This document shows, one piece after another, positions 8,533 through 17,315 of a stretch of DNA of 54,114 nucleotides (position 1 is the first letter of the stretch; the number at the start of each line of letters is the position of its first letter). The notes beneath the pieces are model-generated. The model was not told the origin of the DNA. It saw only the letters and a program-made list of their open reading frames with translations, and did not search any database. The translations under genes were made by a program, and so were the position numbers. Origin of the DNA: an uncultured Lewinella sp. (lineage in GTDB: Bacteria > Bacteroidota > Bacteroidia > Chitinophagales > Saprospiraceae); NCBI GenBank assembly GCA_937873655.1, contig CALMYQ010000065.1, forward strand, positions 1 through 54,114, read 5' to 3'.

Positions 8533-9330
8533 ATGAAAACTGTAATTTCCTTTGCATGCGCTGTATGTTTTGTTGCCCTGGCTTCCAGCCTGGCCAAGGC
8601 CCAACTTTCCGCCGAAATCAATTCTGTTAACAGTTGGTCAGATTACAAAGAACCGCTGGAGCCGAGGACCATCCCCATGGCCTTGGTTGAGGCCGGCACC
8701 CCGATCTACCTGGTCACCCACAATGAGTTCAGTACCAAGTACATCAAAACCGGCATGACCATCTGCCTCTATCTCAAATTCCCGGTCAAGGTGGAAGGCT
8801 ATAAGGTGATCCCCTCCGGCACCCCGGCCTATTGCAAGGTCACCCAGGCCGACAAACCCCACGGTAACGGGCGGGCGGGATACATCGAGATTGAACCCCT
8901 TTACATCAAGGTCAGCCCGGATGAAGTATTGCCCCTGACCGGAAACCCGCTGGTCAGCATGGGGCGCGACCGGGAAGCGCTGGGGATGATCGTTGCGCAG
9001 GGCGGCATGGCGGCAGCCGGGCTGATGAACCAGGCGCAAGGCATGATCGATACAAAAAAAGAAAAACGCCGGGCCATGCAACAACAGCAAGGATATCAGG
9101 AGGCCCAACAGCAGGCCCTGGCGATGGGGTTCAGCAACATCAAACTGGCCCAGCCGGCGGCATCCCAGGCCGTGCAAGGTCCCGGAGGACTGTCGCAGGT
9201 GGCGCAAACCCTGAACATCGTCGCGCCGCTGGTCGGATTGCTCATCCGGGGCAAGCATGCCGTGATCCCGCAGGGGTATATCCTCAATGCTTATGCTGGG
9301 GCAGATACCTGGGTGGAAATGAAAGACTGA
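8533..9330 (+). CDS. Secreted protein of unknown function with beta-rich N-terminal domain
   Basis: 265 residues with a signal peptide ending near KAQ (about residue 24). Residues about 40-155 form a beta-rich region of the type 'AGTPIYLVT..E.ST..IKTG..I.L....V..EGY.VIPSGTPAY..V', seen in uncharacterised bacterial envelope proteins where polar surface strands alternate with G-T-P turns. A Gln/Ala-rich hydrophilic linker (about 175-205) follows. The C-terminal part has a short hydrophobic stretch (LNIVAPLVGLLIRG) and a second VIPQGY turn like that of the first domain. The gene lies 37 nt after the small secreted gene and ends before a terminator. No function can be assigned. Confidence 0.8.
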   Translation: MKTVISFACAVCFVALASSLAKAQLSAEINSVNSWSDYKEPLEPRTIPMALVEAGTPIYLVTHNEFSTKYIKTGMTICLYLKFPVKVEGYKVIPSGTPAYCKVTQADKPHGNGRAGYIEIEPLYIKVSPDEVLPLTGNPLVSMGRDREALGMIVAQGGMAAAGLMNQAQGMIDTKKEKRRAMQQQQGYQEAQQQALAMGFSNIKLAQPAASQAVQGPGGLSQVAQTLNIVAPLVGLLIRGKHAVIPQGYILNAYAGADTWVEMKD

Positions 9331-9360
9331 TCAAATTCCTGCAGGGGAAATACAGCTTTC

Positions 9361-9397
9361 CAGGCAGTCCGGAAATCCGGATTGCCTGTTTTTTTTT
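9361..9397 (+). terminator. Rho-independent terminator after the two small secreted genes
   Basis: Stem CAGGCAGTCCGGA / TCCGGATTGCCTG (one G-T pair) with a 2-nt loop, followed by at least nine T. It lies 31 nt after the stop at 9330 and insulates the CHAT gene that follows. Confidence 0.88.
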
Positions 9398-9467
9398 TAT
9401 AAACTGTTTTCCAAAATAATTTAGGGGCCTTATTTTGTGACCGATTTCCTGAATAACTGACCCCTAA

Positions 9468-12400
9468 ATGATATCATTCATGTGCCGTACTTTTACCGTC
9501 CTTGCTCTTGCCTTGCTCTTCTCCACCCTGATCCCCGAAGAGGCCGCCGCCCAGACCCCGGAAACCGCACTCCGGGACATAACCGTCGAAGAACTGCAAG
9601 CCCGGGCCCCGGATGCGCCGTCTGAACTGATCAGGTCGCTCCTTGAAAAAAACGATCTGCACATTTACTACGCGGAATATCCGGAAGCCCTCACCGCTGT
9701 GAACAGGGCGGAAGAACTGGCGTTTTCAACACCGGGCATTGATTCCCTTTTGCAGGCGGAGGTCATGCTGTGCAAAAGCCGGACCCAGCGGACACTTGGA
9801 AAACTGAAAGGCGCCAGATCCGGCTTCATCCGCACGCTGAGCCTTTGCGGAGCGGACCGACCGGTCAAAGCATCCGCATTGATGGATTTGGCTCATTTGG
9901 ACAGTGAATATGGCTTTATTAGTTCGTCTGACAGTTTGTTCCTGTCAGCCGAAGCCATATTGCAAAAACACCCGTATACCGACAGCAGCGATATCGTCGG
10001 CTATTACATCACAAAAGGCCACCTTTTTTACGGTAAATCCCGGAACGACTCCGCAGCGGTATACTACAGCAAGGCGCTGTCGCTTAACCGGTCCCTTCAT
10101 CCTGAAGGCCACTTGTCCACAGCCATGTGTTTAGCTTATCTCGCGGATCAGGATCTCATCCGGAACAACCCGAAGGGCGCTGAAAAAAAGCTGGACGAAG
10201 CGGAAGCCATGTTTGGGCAATTGTTCCGGAAACCGCATCCGGAAATGGCCTATTTATACCAGATCCGGGGAAACCTGGAGGCGGGAGGAGAAAATTTTGA
10301 AGCGGGAAAATCCTATTACCAGAAAGCCATTAATCTTACCAGGTCCTATTTTGACGAGACCTACCCGAACCTGGCATGGCTGTACATTCAGTTATCCGAT
10401 AAAACAAGCAATTTTTGGTTGGAAATTGACACCATGATGCTGGCAGGCCGTTATCTGGATAAAGCATTGGAGTTGAACCTGAACAATTTTGGGGAAAAAT
10501 CATTGCCCTGCGCGTATACGCTTCTCAAAATCGGCAAATGGAATTCTACCATAGCAAATGCCAAAGAAAGTATTTTATACCTCGATAAAGCGTTGGCTGT
10601 TTATTCCGGTTTGGAAGGCTCATATCCGGATCAGGTTTCTGAAATTTACAGGACACTGGGGCATGATTTCAGTTTTTTGGGTGATTATAACAAAGCCTTG
10701 TTGTATTTCGACAGATCGTTTGAAATCCTGGAAACTGAAGCCGGCGACAACCAATACGCTTTAATGGATGCCTGTCTTCTTCTGGCATCCGGACATCCGG
10801 TTTTTGAAAAAAAGATCGAGTATACCCAAAAAGCAATTGCGCTCGCCCGGTCCATATATGGCGAAAACCATATCATGACGGTTACCTACAATTTCATGTT
10901 GGGAGCCTATTACCAATTGGCCGGCCGATCACGAGAAGGTATCCCCATTATGGAACAATGGATCGATCCAATCCGCAAGTCTTTCATCGGCAAGGTGCCG
11001 CTGATCATGGTTGCCCTCGAGTCCCTCCTTGCAGATGCGTACCTGGCTGTAAATGATCCGGTCAAAGCCAGGGAGGTTCTTCAAGACGTGAAGAAAAATG
11101 CGGATAAATTAGGCGATAAGGAATCATTTGTAAAGGGATCCTTTATGGGGTTTCAAACCAGGCTTTATGCCCAACTCGGCGAGTGGGAAGAAGCCTTGAA
11201 AATTTCCGAAAACGCGTTAAAAGATATAGGGTATAAACCGGGCAAACTGCAGGAAGTCAATTTCTCAAAAGCCAACAGTACAGTCAACCTTCTTCATTCC
11301 AGAGCGGGGGTTTTATTAGACCTGTATTTAGCAGGAAAAAAGGATATTGCCTACCTCCGCGAGAGCCGGCAATTATTGATGGACGCCGAGTCCCTGATCA
11401 ATCATATCCGGCAACAACTGAATATAGAGCGCGATCAGGGGCAGCTTTACGGCCAGGTATTTATGGTCTATGAACTGCTGATCAAGGTCAACCTGGAGAT
11501 GTCAAAGATCGAAAAAACCGACAAAAACATCGAAGAAGCGTTCCTGTGCCTGGAAAAAGCCAAATTCTCGACCATCCTGCAGACTTTTCAGGAGTCCGGG
11601 TCGTCCTCCGTTCATGACGTCCCAGATTCGCTGATCACCAAAGAACACTGGCTCAAAAAACAGATCAAGGAATGGGAAAAACGCGGGGGCGGCGCAGCGG
11701 TCGGGCTTTCCATGGGCAGTTTGTTGCCCCAGCAGCCCGATAAAAAGGCCGTCGAAAACCTGTTCATCCTCCGCGAACAACTTGATGACCTCGTCAATAC
11801 CTTCAAAAAGGATTACCCTGATTATTACCGCCTGAAAACCCAGCCCGGATTTACATCCATCCAGTCTCTCCGGGAAAAATCACTTGCCGAAGACCAGACC
11901 CTGCTGGAATATTATGTAGCCGACACGGTTATCTATGCCTTCCTGATCCGGAAGGATCATTTTGAGGTCATCCCCTTGAAAAAAGATCCCGGGTTTGAAG
12001 ACCTGGTATACGATTTCCGGAAAGGGATGATCGCCTTTTTCACCAGTGAGGACCGGCCGGATACCCTCTACCAGAGTTGCCTGAAAACGTATACCCGAAC
12101 AGCGCATGACCTCTACACCGATTTGATCGCGCCCTTGAAGGAAAAACTGACCAAAAAGATCACCATCATCCCTGACGCAGTGCTGAACTATCTCCCGTTT
12201 GAAGCCCTGCTGACGGAAGCCCCGCCGGTCTATTACCGGATCAACAGCTTCAAGTATTTCATGGAGGACCATATCATCCAATATGACTATTCCGCTACCC
12301 TGTTTGCCGAGGCGACCGAAGGACCGAGAACACCGTTTGATGCCCGGAAGCTGGCGGCCTTCGCACCTGATTTCAAGGCCATGAACGGCGAGAAAAAGGA

Positions 12401-12992
12401 AGAACCCGATCTGCGGCAGGATCCATTGAAGCCCCTTAAGTACAACATCCCCGAAGCCAGAGAAATTGCCGCGCTGTGCAACGGCCAAGTCTTCACGGAC
12501 ACCAGCGCTACCCTGCAAAACTTCATTGCCACAGCGGATTCCTTCGAAACCCTCCACTGTTCGACACACGCCGTCCTGGACCGGAAAGGGACCGAATTTT
12601 CTTATCTCGTTTTTTATTCGCCTTCCGGCAATCCGGAGGCAGGCCTGTTGTTTGCACAAGACATTTACGGCTTGAAGCTAAACAAAAACGCAATGGTGGT
12701 GCTCTCGGCATGCGATACCGGCAACGGCCCGCTCAGCCGTACCGAAGGGCTGGCCTCCATCGCCAGGGCCTTCATGTACGCCGGAGCCAAGACTATTATC
12801 CCCACCCTGTGGAGCATCGATGACGAAAAGACCAAGGAGCTGATGGTCAGCTTTTACCAATACCTGAAAGCCGGCCTTCCCAAAGATGAGGCGCTTTGGC
12901 AGGCCAAAAAGGATTACATCCGTAACAATCCTGGAGAAAAAGCCCACCCCTATTTTTGGTCGGCTTTTATCGGCATCGGCGATATGCGGTAG
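9468..12992 (+). CDS. Secreted TPR-CHAT protein, putative caspase/separase-like protease (module 1)
   Basis: 1174 residues. Residues 1-29 form a signal peptide (ALLFSTLIPEEAAAQ), pointing to a periplasmic location; ATG at 9480 is an alternative start. Degenerate TPR repeats fill about 30-750. The CHAT domain covers about 805-1174, with the putative catalytic dyad His1034 (LHCSTHAVL) and Cys1082 (VVLSACDTG), and the family signature AGAKTIIPTLWSIDD. There is no C-terminal membrane anchor, unlike the paralogue at 50653. The stop codon abuts, with no gap, the stop of the convergent membrane TPR protein, whose partner is an ECF sigma factor. The same three gene types recur at 49070-54048. Proteolysis of the membrane partner is an inference from this pairing and from the Csx29-Csx30-sigma case. 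Confidence 0.92.
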   Translation: MISFMCRTFTVLALALLFSTLIPEEAAAQTPETALRDITVEELQARAPDAPSELIRSLLEKNDLHIYYAEYPEALTAVNRAEELAFSTPGIDSLLQAEVMLCKSRTQRTLGKLKGARSGFIRTLSLCGADRPVKASALMDLAHLDSEYGFISSSDSLFLSAEAILQKHPYTDSSDIVGYYITKGHLFYGKSRNDSAAVYYSKALSLNRSLHPEGHLSTAMCLAYLADQDLIRNNPKGAEKKLDEAEAMFGQLFRKPHPEMAYLYQIRGNLEAGGENFEAGKSYYQKAINLTRSYFDETYPNLAWLYIQLSDKTSNFWLEIDTMMLAGRYLDKALELNLNNFGEKSLPCAYTLLKIGKWNSTIANAKESILYLDKALAVYSGLEGSYPDQVSEIYRTLGHDFSFLGDYNKALLYFDRSFEILETEAGDNQYALMDACLLLASGHPVFEKKIEYTQKAIALARSIYGENHIMTVTYNFMLGAYYQLAGRSREGIPIMEQWIDPIRKSFIGKVPLIMVALESLLADAYLAVNDPVKAREVLQDVKKNADKLGDKESFVKGSFMGFQTRLYAQLGEWEEALKISENALKDIGYKPGKLQEVNFSKANSTVNLLHSRAGVLLDLYLAGKKDIAYLRESRQLLMDAESLINHIRQQLNIERDQGQLYGQVFMVYELLIKVNLEMSKIEKTDKNIEEAFLCLEKAKFSTILQTFQESGSSSVHDVPDSLITKEHWLKKQIKEWEKRGGGAAVGLSMGSLLPQQPDKKAVENLFILREQLDDLVNTFKKDYPDYYRLKTQPGFTSIQSLREKSLAEDQTLLEYYVADTVIYAFLIRKDHFEVIPLKKDPGFEDLVYDFRKGMIAFFTSEDRPDTLYQSCLKTYTRTAHDLYTDLIAPLKEKLTKKITIIPDAVLNYLPFEALLTEAPPVYYRINSFKYFMEDHIIQYDYSATLFAEATEGPRTPFDARKLAAFAPDFKAMNGEKKEEPDLRQDPLKPLKYNIPEAREIAALCNGQVFTDTSATLQNFIATADSFETLHCSTHAVLDRKGTEFSYLVFYSPSGNPEAGLLFAQDIYGLKLNKNAMVVLSACDTGNGPLSRTEGLASIARAFMYAGAKTIIPTLWSIDDEKTKELMVSFYQYLKAGLPKDEALWQAKKDYIRNNPGEKAHPYFWSAFIGIGDMR

Positions 12993-13949
12993 TTATTGCG
13001 CTGCCTTGATTTTTTTACCGAGTTCTATCGCTTTCTCGTGAAAGGGATGCCCGGCGTCTGCTGTCAGGGCAGCCAAAACGGCCTCAAATTGTGCCTTGTC
13101 CGCAGGGTATCGGGCAGCATAACACAACAGTTCATTCCATTGCGCCCGTTCATTGTACGGCGGCAATCCCGACCGGCCGATCGACTGGAAAACCGCAGCG
13201 CTCTTGTCGTAAGCTTTCAACTGGAAAAGCGCATGGGCTTTGATCTCCTGCGCCCGGATATAATAGCTGTTGCCCTTCCCGAACTGATCCGCGGCTTTGA
13301 GGGCCTCCTCGTATTGCCTGTTTTCATAGGCCGTCAGCGCCGGGGCCAGCGGGTCGTTTTGGCCGTTATTGCCGGCGCCCCTGAGGTTTGCCGCATCCAG
13401 GTCTTCATAAAAATCCCCGACAACGGCCAGGTAGCGCGCATTGCCGGTTGTCGTGTTGTTCTTTTCCCTGACCGGCGATTGATCCTGTGCCTTTTCATTG
13501 CCGGTTTCCTGTTGTTGCGTTGGCGCATTACCGGGGTCGTCGGGCTGATTTTCCGCTACCGGCAGTTTGGGCGCCAGTTCGTTCGACACCGGCTTTTCAG
13601 GCGGGGCGGGCTCTTGTCCGGGAGCGGGCCCGCCGGGTTGCAGTACCGCGACCAAGGCCCATACGCCCAGGCCGGCAACGAGGAGCCCAATGCCCCAGAT
13701 CCAATTGCGGTTCTTTCCCCGGGGTTTATGGTCCGGTTGCCCCTCCTCCTTCCATCGCGCCATGTCCCCCCTCAGCTGCTCCTCGATCAGCACCTCGCCG
13801 GCATCCAGCTCCATTTGCTGCATTTCCACCGCCATGGCCAGTTCGGGGTTATCTGCAATCCGGCGCCGGAATTCGACGGCTTCAGCCTCCGGCATTTCCC
13901 CAAGCAGAAACCGTTCGATCTCGTAAAATTGTTGTTCGTCTCTTTCCAT
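12993..13949 (-). CDS. Single-pass membrane TPR protein, candidate anti-sigma factor (module 1)
   Basis: 318 residues. The cytoplasmic N-terminus (1-80) has an acidic helical segment with the motif FLLGEMPEAE, matched by YVLGKMPEGE in the paralogue at 49070. It lacks the HxxxCxxC zinc motif of ZAS anti-sigma factors. One membrane helix lies at about 83-104, followed by a Pro/Glu/Gln-rich linker (105-165) and a TPR-like region (about 195-318) that should be periplasmic. The gene starts 6 nt downstream of the ECF sigma stop, so the two are co-transcribed. Topology and pairing argue for an anti-sigma factor whose periplasmic TPR tail senses or binds something. The tail-to-tail CHAT protein is the obvious partner, but this is inference. 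Confidence 0.8.
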   Translation of the reverse strand: MERDEQQFYEIERFLLGEMPEAEAVEFRRRIADNPELAMAVEMQQMELDAGEVLIEEQLRGDMARWKEEGQPDHKPRGKNRNWIWGIGLLVAGLGVWALVAVLQPGGPAPGQEPAPPEKPVSNELAPKLPVAENQPDDPGNAPTQQQETGNEKAQDQSPVREKNNTTTGNARYLAVVGDFYEDLDAANLRGAGNNGQNDPLAPALTAYENRQYEEALKAADQFGKGNSYYIRAQEIKAHALFQLKAYDKSAAVFQSIGRSGLPPYNERAQWNELLCYAARYPADKAQFEAVLAALTADAGHPFHEKAIELGKKIKAAQ

Positions 13950-13955
13950 AGCGGT

Positions 13956-14540
13956 CTAATTGACCAGGTTGAGCCACCCCGGATTGTTGTCAAAAAATGC
14001 TTTAAGTTTCAGCCGGCAGCGGTAATTTTCCTTTTTGGCCATTTCGGCGCTGCTCAATCCCACCTGCTGGGCAATCTCTTCCATTGAGTAACGCAAGCTG
14101 TATAATTTCAGGATCTGCCGGCAACGATCGCCCACCTGTTTGAGGGCTTCGTCCAGAAAATGCCTTTTTTCGCCTTCCATGACCCGCGCTTCCACAGATT
14201 CCTGGGCCGAGTCGTGGTGCTGTACCGTCAGTTCGTCCTGCGGCCGCCTTTTCCGGAGTTGCCCCCACCAATACCATTTGACGATCGCAAAAAAGTAGGT
14301 CTTCAGCGAGCTGTCGCCTTTAAACCTGTTTTCCCGGATATTCCGGTCAAATAGAATGATCGCCTCCTGAAAAACGTCCTCTCCATCCTGTTCATTACCG
14401 CCTTTCTCCCTGACGTGCCGAAGGGTCAGGTTTTTCCATTCCGGATTACCAAATATTTGGCGCAGTCCTTTTTCTCTTTCCATTTCCGATCCGGTGAGGG
14501 CTTTCAGGAGCGCCTCATCATCCCAGCGGTTTTTCGACAT
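13956..14540 (-). CDS. ECF-type RNA polymerase sigma factor (module 1)
   Basis: 194 residues. Region 2 includes DVFQEAIILFDRNIRE and KGDSSLKTYFFAIVKWYWWGQLRKR (about 55-97), with the usual aromatic promoter-melting residues. Region 4 at about 130-185 holds YSMEEIAQQVGLSSAEMAKK, a helix-turn-helix. It is clearly related to the sigma factor at 49948 (shared RNIRE-KF-GDSSL), so the two modules have matching sigma factors. It is the first gene of a two-gene operon with the membrane TPR protein. It belongs to the sigma factor / TPR protein pairs common in Saprospirales. Confidence 0.93.
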   Translation of the reverse strand: MSKNRWDDEALLKALTGSEMEREKGLRQIFGNPEWKNLTLRHVREKGGNEQDGEDVFQEAIILFDRNIRENRFKGDSSLKTYFFAIVKWYWWGQLRKRRPQDELTVQHHDSAQESVEARVMEGEKRHFLDEALKQVGDRCRQILKLYSLRYSMEEIAQQVGLSSAEMAKKENYRCRLKLKAFFDNNPGWLNLVN

Positions 14541-14646
14541 GTCTTAGTGCGTTTTTTACCCAAAAGGTACCCAAGGGAAAGGCAAAAATAATTAAACATT
14601 GAGGCCGGGACTCAAATCGCAGGAAGAAAAGTCGGCAGGAGTGCGA

Positions 14647-15996
14647 TTACTCCTTTTTGAACGGCACCGCCTGGATCACCTCCACCGGCTTCTGATCGCC
14701 CAATACCTCCCAGGGCGGGCCCTCGCGCAGTACGCGGATGGCTTCCTGATCGCAGGTCGGACAAAGGGAGCGGAGCACCTGGAAATTGGACAATTTCCCG
14801 TTGGGCTCAACGATGAACTTGAGTACGACACGCCCGGCAATCGTGTCCTTCCGGACCTCATCCGGCAATTTCACGTTGCGGCGCAGATAACGTTCAAGTC
14901 TGGCATACCCGCCCCTGGGCTCAGCGGTAGGGTCGGCGCTGTCCCGTTTTTTGGACTGGCTGAATCCCGATACCTGGACTTCGTCCAGCGCAAGCGTTTC
15001 GTCCAGTTTCACATTCAGCGGTCCGGGGCCGGCCGCATCCAGTTCCTTGGAGGCATAGCCGGTATAGGAGATCACCAGTTTCTGGTCCGGAGAGTCGGTT
15101 ATCAGGGAGAATTTGCCGTCCAGGTCGGTAACGGCGCCTTGATTGGTCCCTTTTGCAACCACCGTCGCGCCGATCAGGGGAAGGCCGTCGCCGGAGGTCA
15201 CCGTACCTTCGACCAGGCGCCCTGCGGGTGCCCCGGCAGAAGCGTTGGCGGCCGGTTGGCTTTCAGCCTTTGATATTTCCTTTCTGGACGGCGCCGGAGG
15301 AGGAGGAGGGGGCGAAAGGTGCTCCGCGGTTTCCCTTGACCGGGCAGCACCCGGTTTCTCCGTCTTTTTAGCATTCGGCAACGCTTCGGTCAGGGCGGCA
15401 TCGCTCAAGACCGACGGCTCGGATTCCTCATCGGCGGCCTGGTCCGCATTGCGCCTGGGCGCCGCTATCAGACCCGGCGGTTGATCCGCAGGAGCGGGCT
15501 TTTTTTCAACGGTTTTCTCTTTTTCCGGGGCGCGCTCCGCATTAGCGGCCATCCGTTCGGGCGCTTCCGTGCGGGCCGGCTCCGGCTTATCCGCTTCCTT
15601 CGCGGCGGAATCTGCGGCCGGGGTCAGCAGAGTGTGCTGTTCATTCGGTTTTGCGGGTTCCTGCGCTGATTTTGCCATCTCCTGGGCCAACCCGGTGTCA
15701 TCCGGCCGGTTCAGCACCCAGAAAGCGCTTCCGGCCACCGCGAGCAGGGCAACGGCGGCGGCCACCCGGTAGAACAATACCATAGGTCGCCGCTTTTCCG
15801 GCGCCAGTAGGGCGCGGAGGCGATCCAGGTTGCCGGTGTGGCCGGCTTCCGGAAACCGGCGGTAACCTTCCATCGCTTCGGAGAGAAACTCGTCCTCACG
15901 CGACAGGTTTTCCAGTCTGGATTCTTCCTTCCAGCCGGTTTCGCCGCGCAGCCACCGCGTCAGCAACGGTTTGATATGTCCCTTGGTCTTATTCAA
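14647..15996 (-). CDS. Membrane anti-sigma-like / carboxypeptidase-regulatory / TonB C-terminal fusion
   Basis: 449 residues. The cytoplasmic N-terminus (1-70) is short and charged, as in anti-sigma domains. A membrane helix lies at about 73-95. A Pro/Ala/Glu-rich periplasmic linker runs to about 255. A CarboxypepD_reg-like beta domain follows at about 262-345 (VEGTVTSGDGLPLIGATVV...DLDGKFSL), then a TonB C-terminal domain at about 365-449 (GRVVLKFIVEPNGKLSNFQV, CPTCDQEAIRVLREGPPW). The start overlaps the end of the ECF sigma gene by 8 nt, indicating translational coupling. The carboxypeptidase-like domain is the one at the N-terminus of SusC proteins. It may transmit an outer-membrane signal to the sigma factor, as FecR does, or energise a transporter. 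Confidence 0.85.
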   Translation of the reverse strand: MNKTKGHIKPLLTRWLRGETGWKEESRLENLSREDEFLSEAMEGYRRFPEAGHTGNLDRLRALLAPEKRRPMVLFYRVAAAVALLAVAGSAFWVLNRPDDTGLAQEMAKSAQEPAKPNEQHTLLTPAADSAAKEADKPEPARTEAPERMAANAERAPEKEKTVEKKPAPADQPPGLIAAPRRNADQAADEESEPSVLSDAALTEALPNAKKTEKPGAARSRETAEHLSPPPPPPAPSRKEISKAESQPAANASAGAPAGRLVEGTVTSGDGLPLIGATVVAKGTNQGAVTDLDGKFSLITDSPDQKLVISYTGYASKELDAAGPGPLNVKLDETLALDEVQVSGFSQSKKRDSADPTAEPRGGYARLERYLRRNVKLPDEVRKDTIAGRVVLKFIVEPNGKLSNFQVLRSLCPTCDQEAIRVLREGPPWEVLGDQKPVEVIQAVPFKKE

Positions 15997-16582
15997 GTTC
16001 GTCGGCTTGTTTTTGATCCATGCATTTCCTCAGGTTCCGGCGCCCGTTCTGAATATGAGACCGTACCGTACCGAGGTCCTGCTTGTCCAGTTCGGCAATT
16101 TCCTTGTACGATTTGTCCTGATAATAGAACAATTCGATACATCGTTTTTGTTGATCGGACAATCCCTTAAGGCAATCCTGCAGCCAATGAGCCTGTTCGC
16201 CATCGGGAAGATCGTCTTCATTGTTTAGATGCCTGAAGTCGACGGATTGCATAAGGCCGGGATCAAAAGTTTGCAGGATTTTTTTCCCGTCCTTCCTCAG
16301 TTGCATCAGGCAATGGTTTTTGGCAAAGGTGTACAGCCAGGAGCGAAAATACTGCACATCGTGTTCGGGCAGCTTCCTGACCAGCGATTCGTAGATCTCG
16401 ATCACCGCATCCTGCGCAAGGGCTTCCTCGCCCAGATATTTCAGACAAAGACCATAGGTCAACTCGAGATAGCGCTCATAGAGTTGCCCCAGGAACGCCT
16501 GGTTGCCCGTTTCGCGGAACCGGGCCAGCAATTCCTGATCGGGAACAGGATTTTTACGGTTGCGCCGCAGTGATCTCAGCAT
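15989..16582 (-). CDS. ECF-type RNA polymerase sigma factor
   Basis: 197 residues, with an intact region 2 (LYERYLELTYGLCLKYL, ALAQDAVIEIYESLV, YFRSWLYTFAKNHCLMQLRK) and region 4 (LKGLSDQQKRCIELFYYQDKSYKEIAELDKQDLGTVRSHIQNGRRNLR). It differs from the two CHAT-linked sigma factors and is closer to mainstream ECF sigma factors. The start overlaps the nitroreductase stop by 1 nt and the end overlaps the TonB-like gene by 8 nt, so the three genes form one operon. Likely regulator partner: the membrane protein encoded immediately after it. Confidence 0.94.
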   Translation of the reverse strand: MLRSLRRNRKNPVPDQELLARFRETGNQAFLGQLYERYLELTYGLCLKYLGEEALAQDAVIEIYESLVRKLPEHDVQYFRSWLYTFAKNHCLMQLRKDGKKILQTFDPGLMQSVDFRHLNNEDDLPDGEQAHWLQDCLKGLSDQQKRCIELFYYQDKSYKEIAELDKQDLGTVRSHIQNGRRNLRKCMDQKQADELE

Positions 16583-17274
16583 CAGGCTCTTTCTTCATCG
16601 GGCGAATTGTACCAAACCATCACATCCCGGGCTTCTTTGCGCCGGATATCGGGCACCATGGCCTCCTGCGCCGGATAACCGACCGGGATCAGCAGGAACG
16701 GCCGCTCGTTCTCGGGCCGTTCAAGGATCTCACACAGAAAATTCATCGGGCTGGGTGTATGGGTTAACGCCACCAAACCCACATTGTGTATGGCCGTCAG
16801 CAAAAAACCACAGGCCAGTCCGACGGATTCGCCGACATAATAATTTTTCCGCTTTTCGCCGCCCGCCACATCGTACGCCTTCTTGAATACGACGATCAGG
16901 TACGGCGCCGTTTCCAGGAACGGTTTATGCCAATCGGTGCCGAAAGGCTGGAGGTCTTCGATCCATTCCGGCGACATCCGGCCGTTATAATTTTCGAACT
17001 CTTCCTTTTCAGCCGCTTCCCGGATCAGTTTTTTGATCTCCGGATTGGTCACCACGCAAAACGTCCACGGTTGCTTGTGCGCACCCGACGGCGCCGTTGA
17101 GGCGGTCATCACGATATTCTCGATCACCTCCCTTGGAATGGGCTTGTCGCTGAAATCCCGGAGTGTCCTGCGTTTATCCATTGCCTGGTAAAATTCCCGG
17201 CTTCGGTTCAGCATATCCGCTTTCGGATACCGGATCCCCTTGTACGGGACAAACGGAAGTTGCTTTTTTGACAT
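16582..17274 (-). CDS. Iodotyrosine deiodinase-like FMN nitroreductase
   Basis: 230 residues of the nitroreductase superfamily. The FMN-binding RRTLRDFSDKPIP (35-47) and the APSGAHKQPWTF segment (61-72) match the iodotyrosine deiodinase (IYD) branch. The active-site lid is present (EEFENYNGRM, then FGTDWHKPFLETAP), including Glu, Tyr and Lys residues (about 92, 96 and 117) in the positions that grip the amino-acid part of halotyrosine in IYD. Expected reaction: FMN-dependent reductive dehalogenation of iodo- or bromotyrosine. A well-studied bacterial IYD comes from Haliscomenobacter hydrossis, consistent with the lineage. It heads the operon with the ECF sigma; a functional link is not obvious. 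Confidence 0.88.
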   Translation of the reverse strand: MSKKQLPFVPYKGIRYPKADMLNRSREFYQAMDKRRTLRDFSDKPIPREVIENIVMTASTAPSGAHKQPWTFCVVTNPEIKKLIREAAEKEEFENYNGRMSPEWIEDLQPFGTDWHKPFLETAPYLIVVFKKAYDVAGGEKRKNYYVGESVGLACGFLLTAIHNVGLVALTHTPSPMNFLCEILERPENERPFLLIPVGYPAQEAMVPDIRRKEARDVMVWYNSPDEERA

Positions 17275-17315
17275 GGTTTGATCAGATATTCAGCAAAGGT
17301 AGAATGTTTTGGGAA

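Noticed and set aside
9468..14540. Part of a CRISPR type III-E locus
   Set aside because: No Cas7-11, no array, and the CHAT proteins have signal peptides, so only the protease-sigma logic is comparable.
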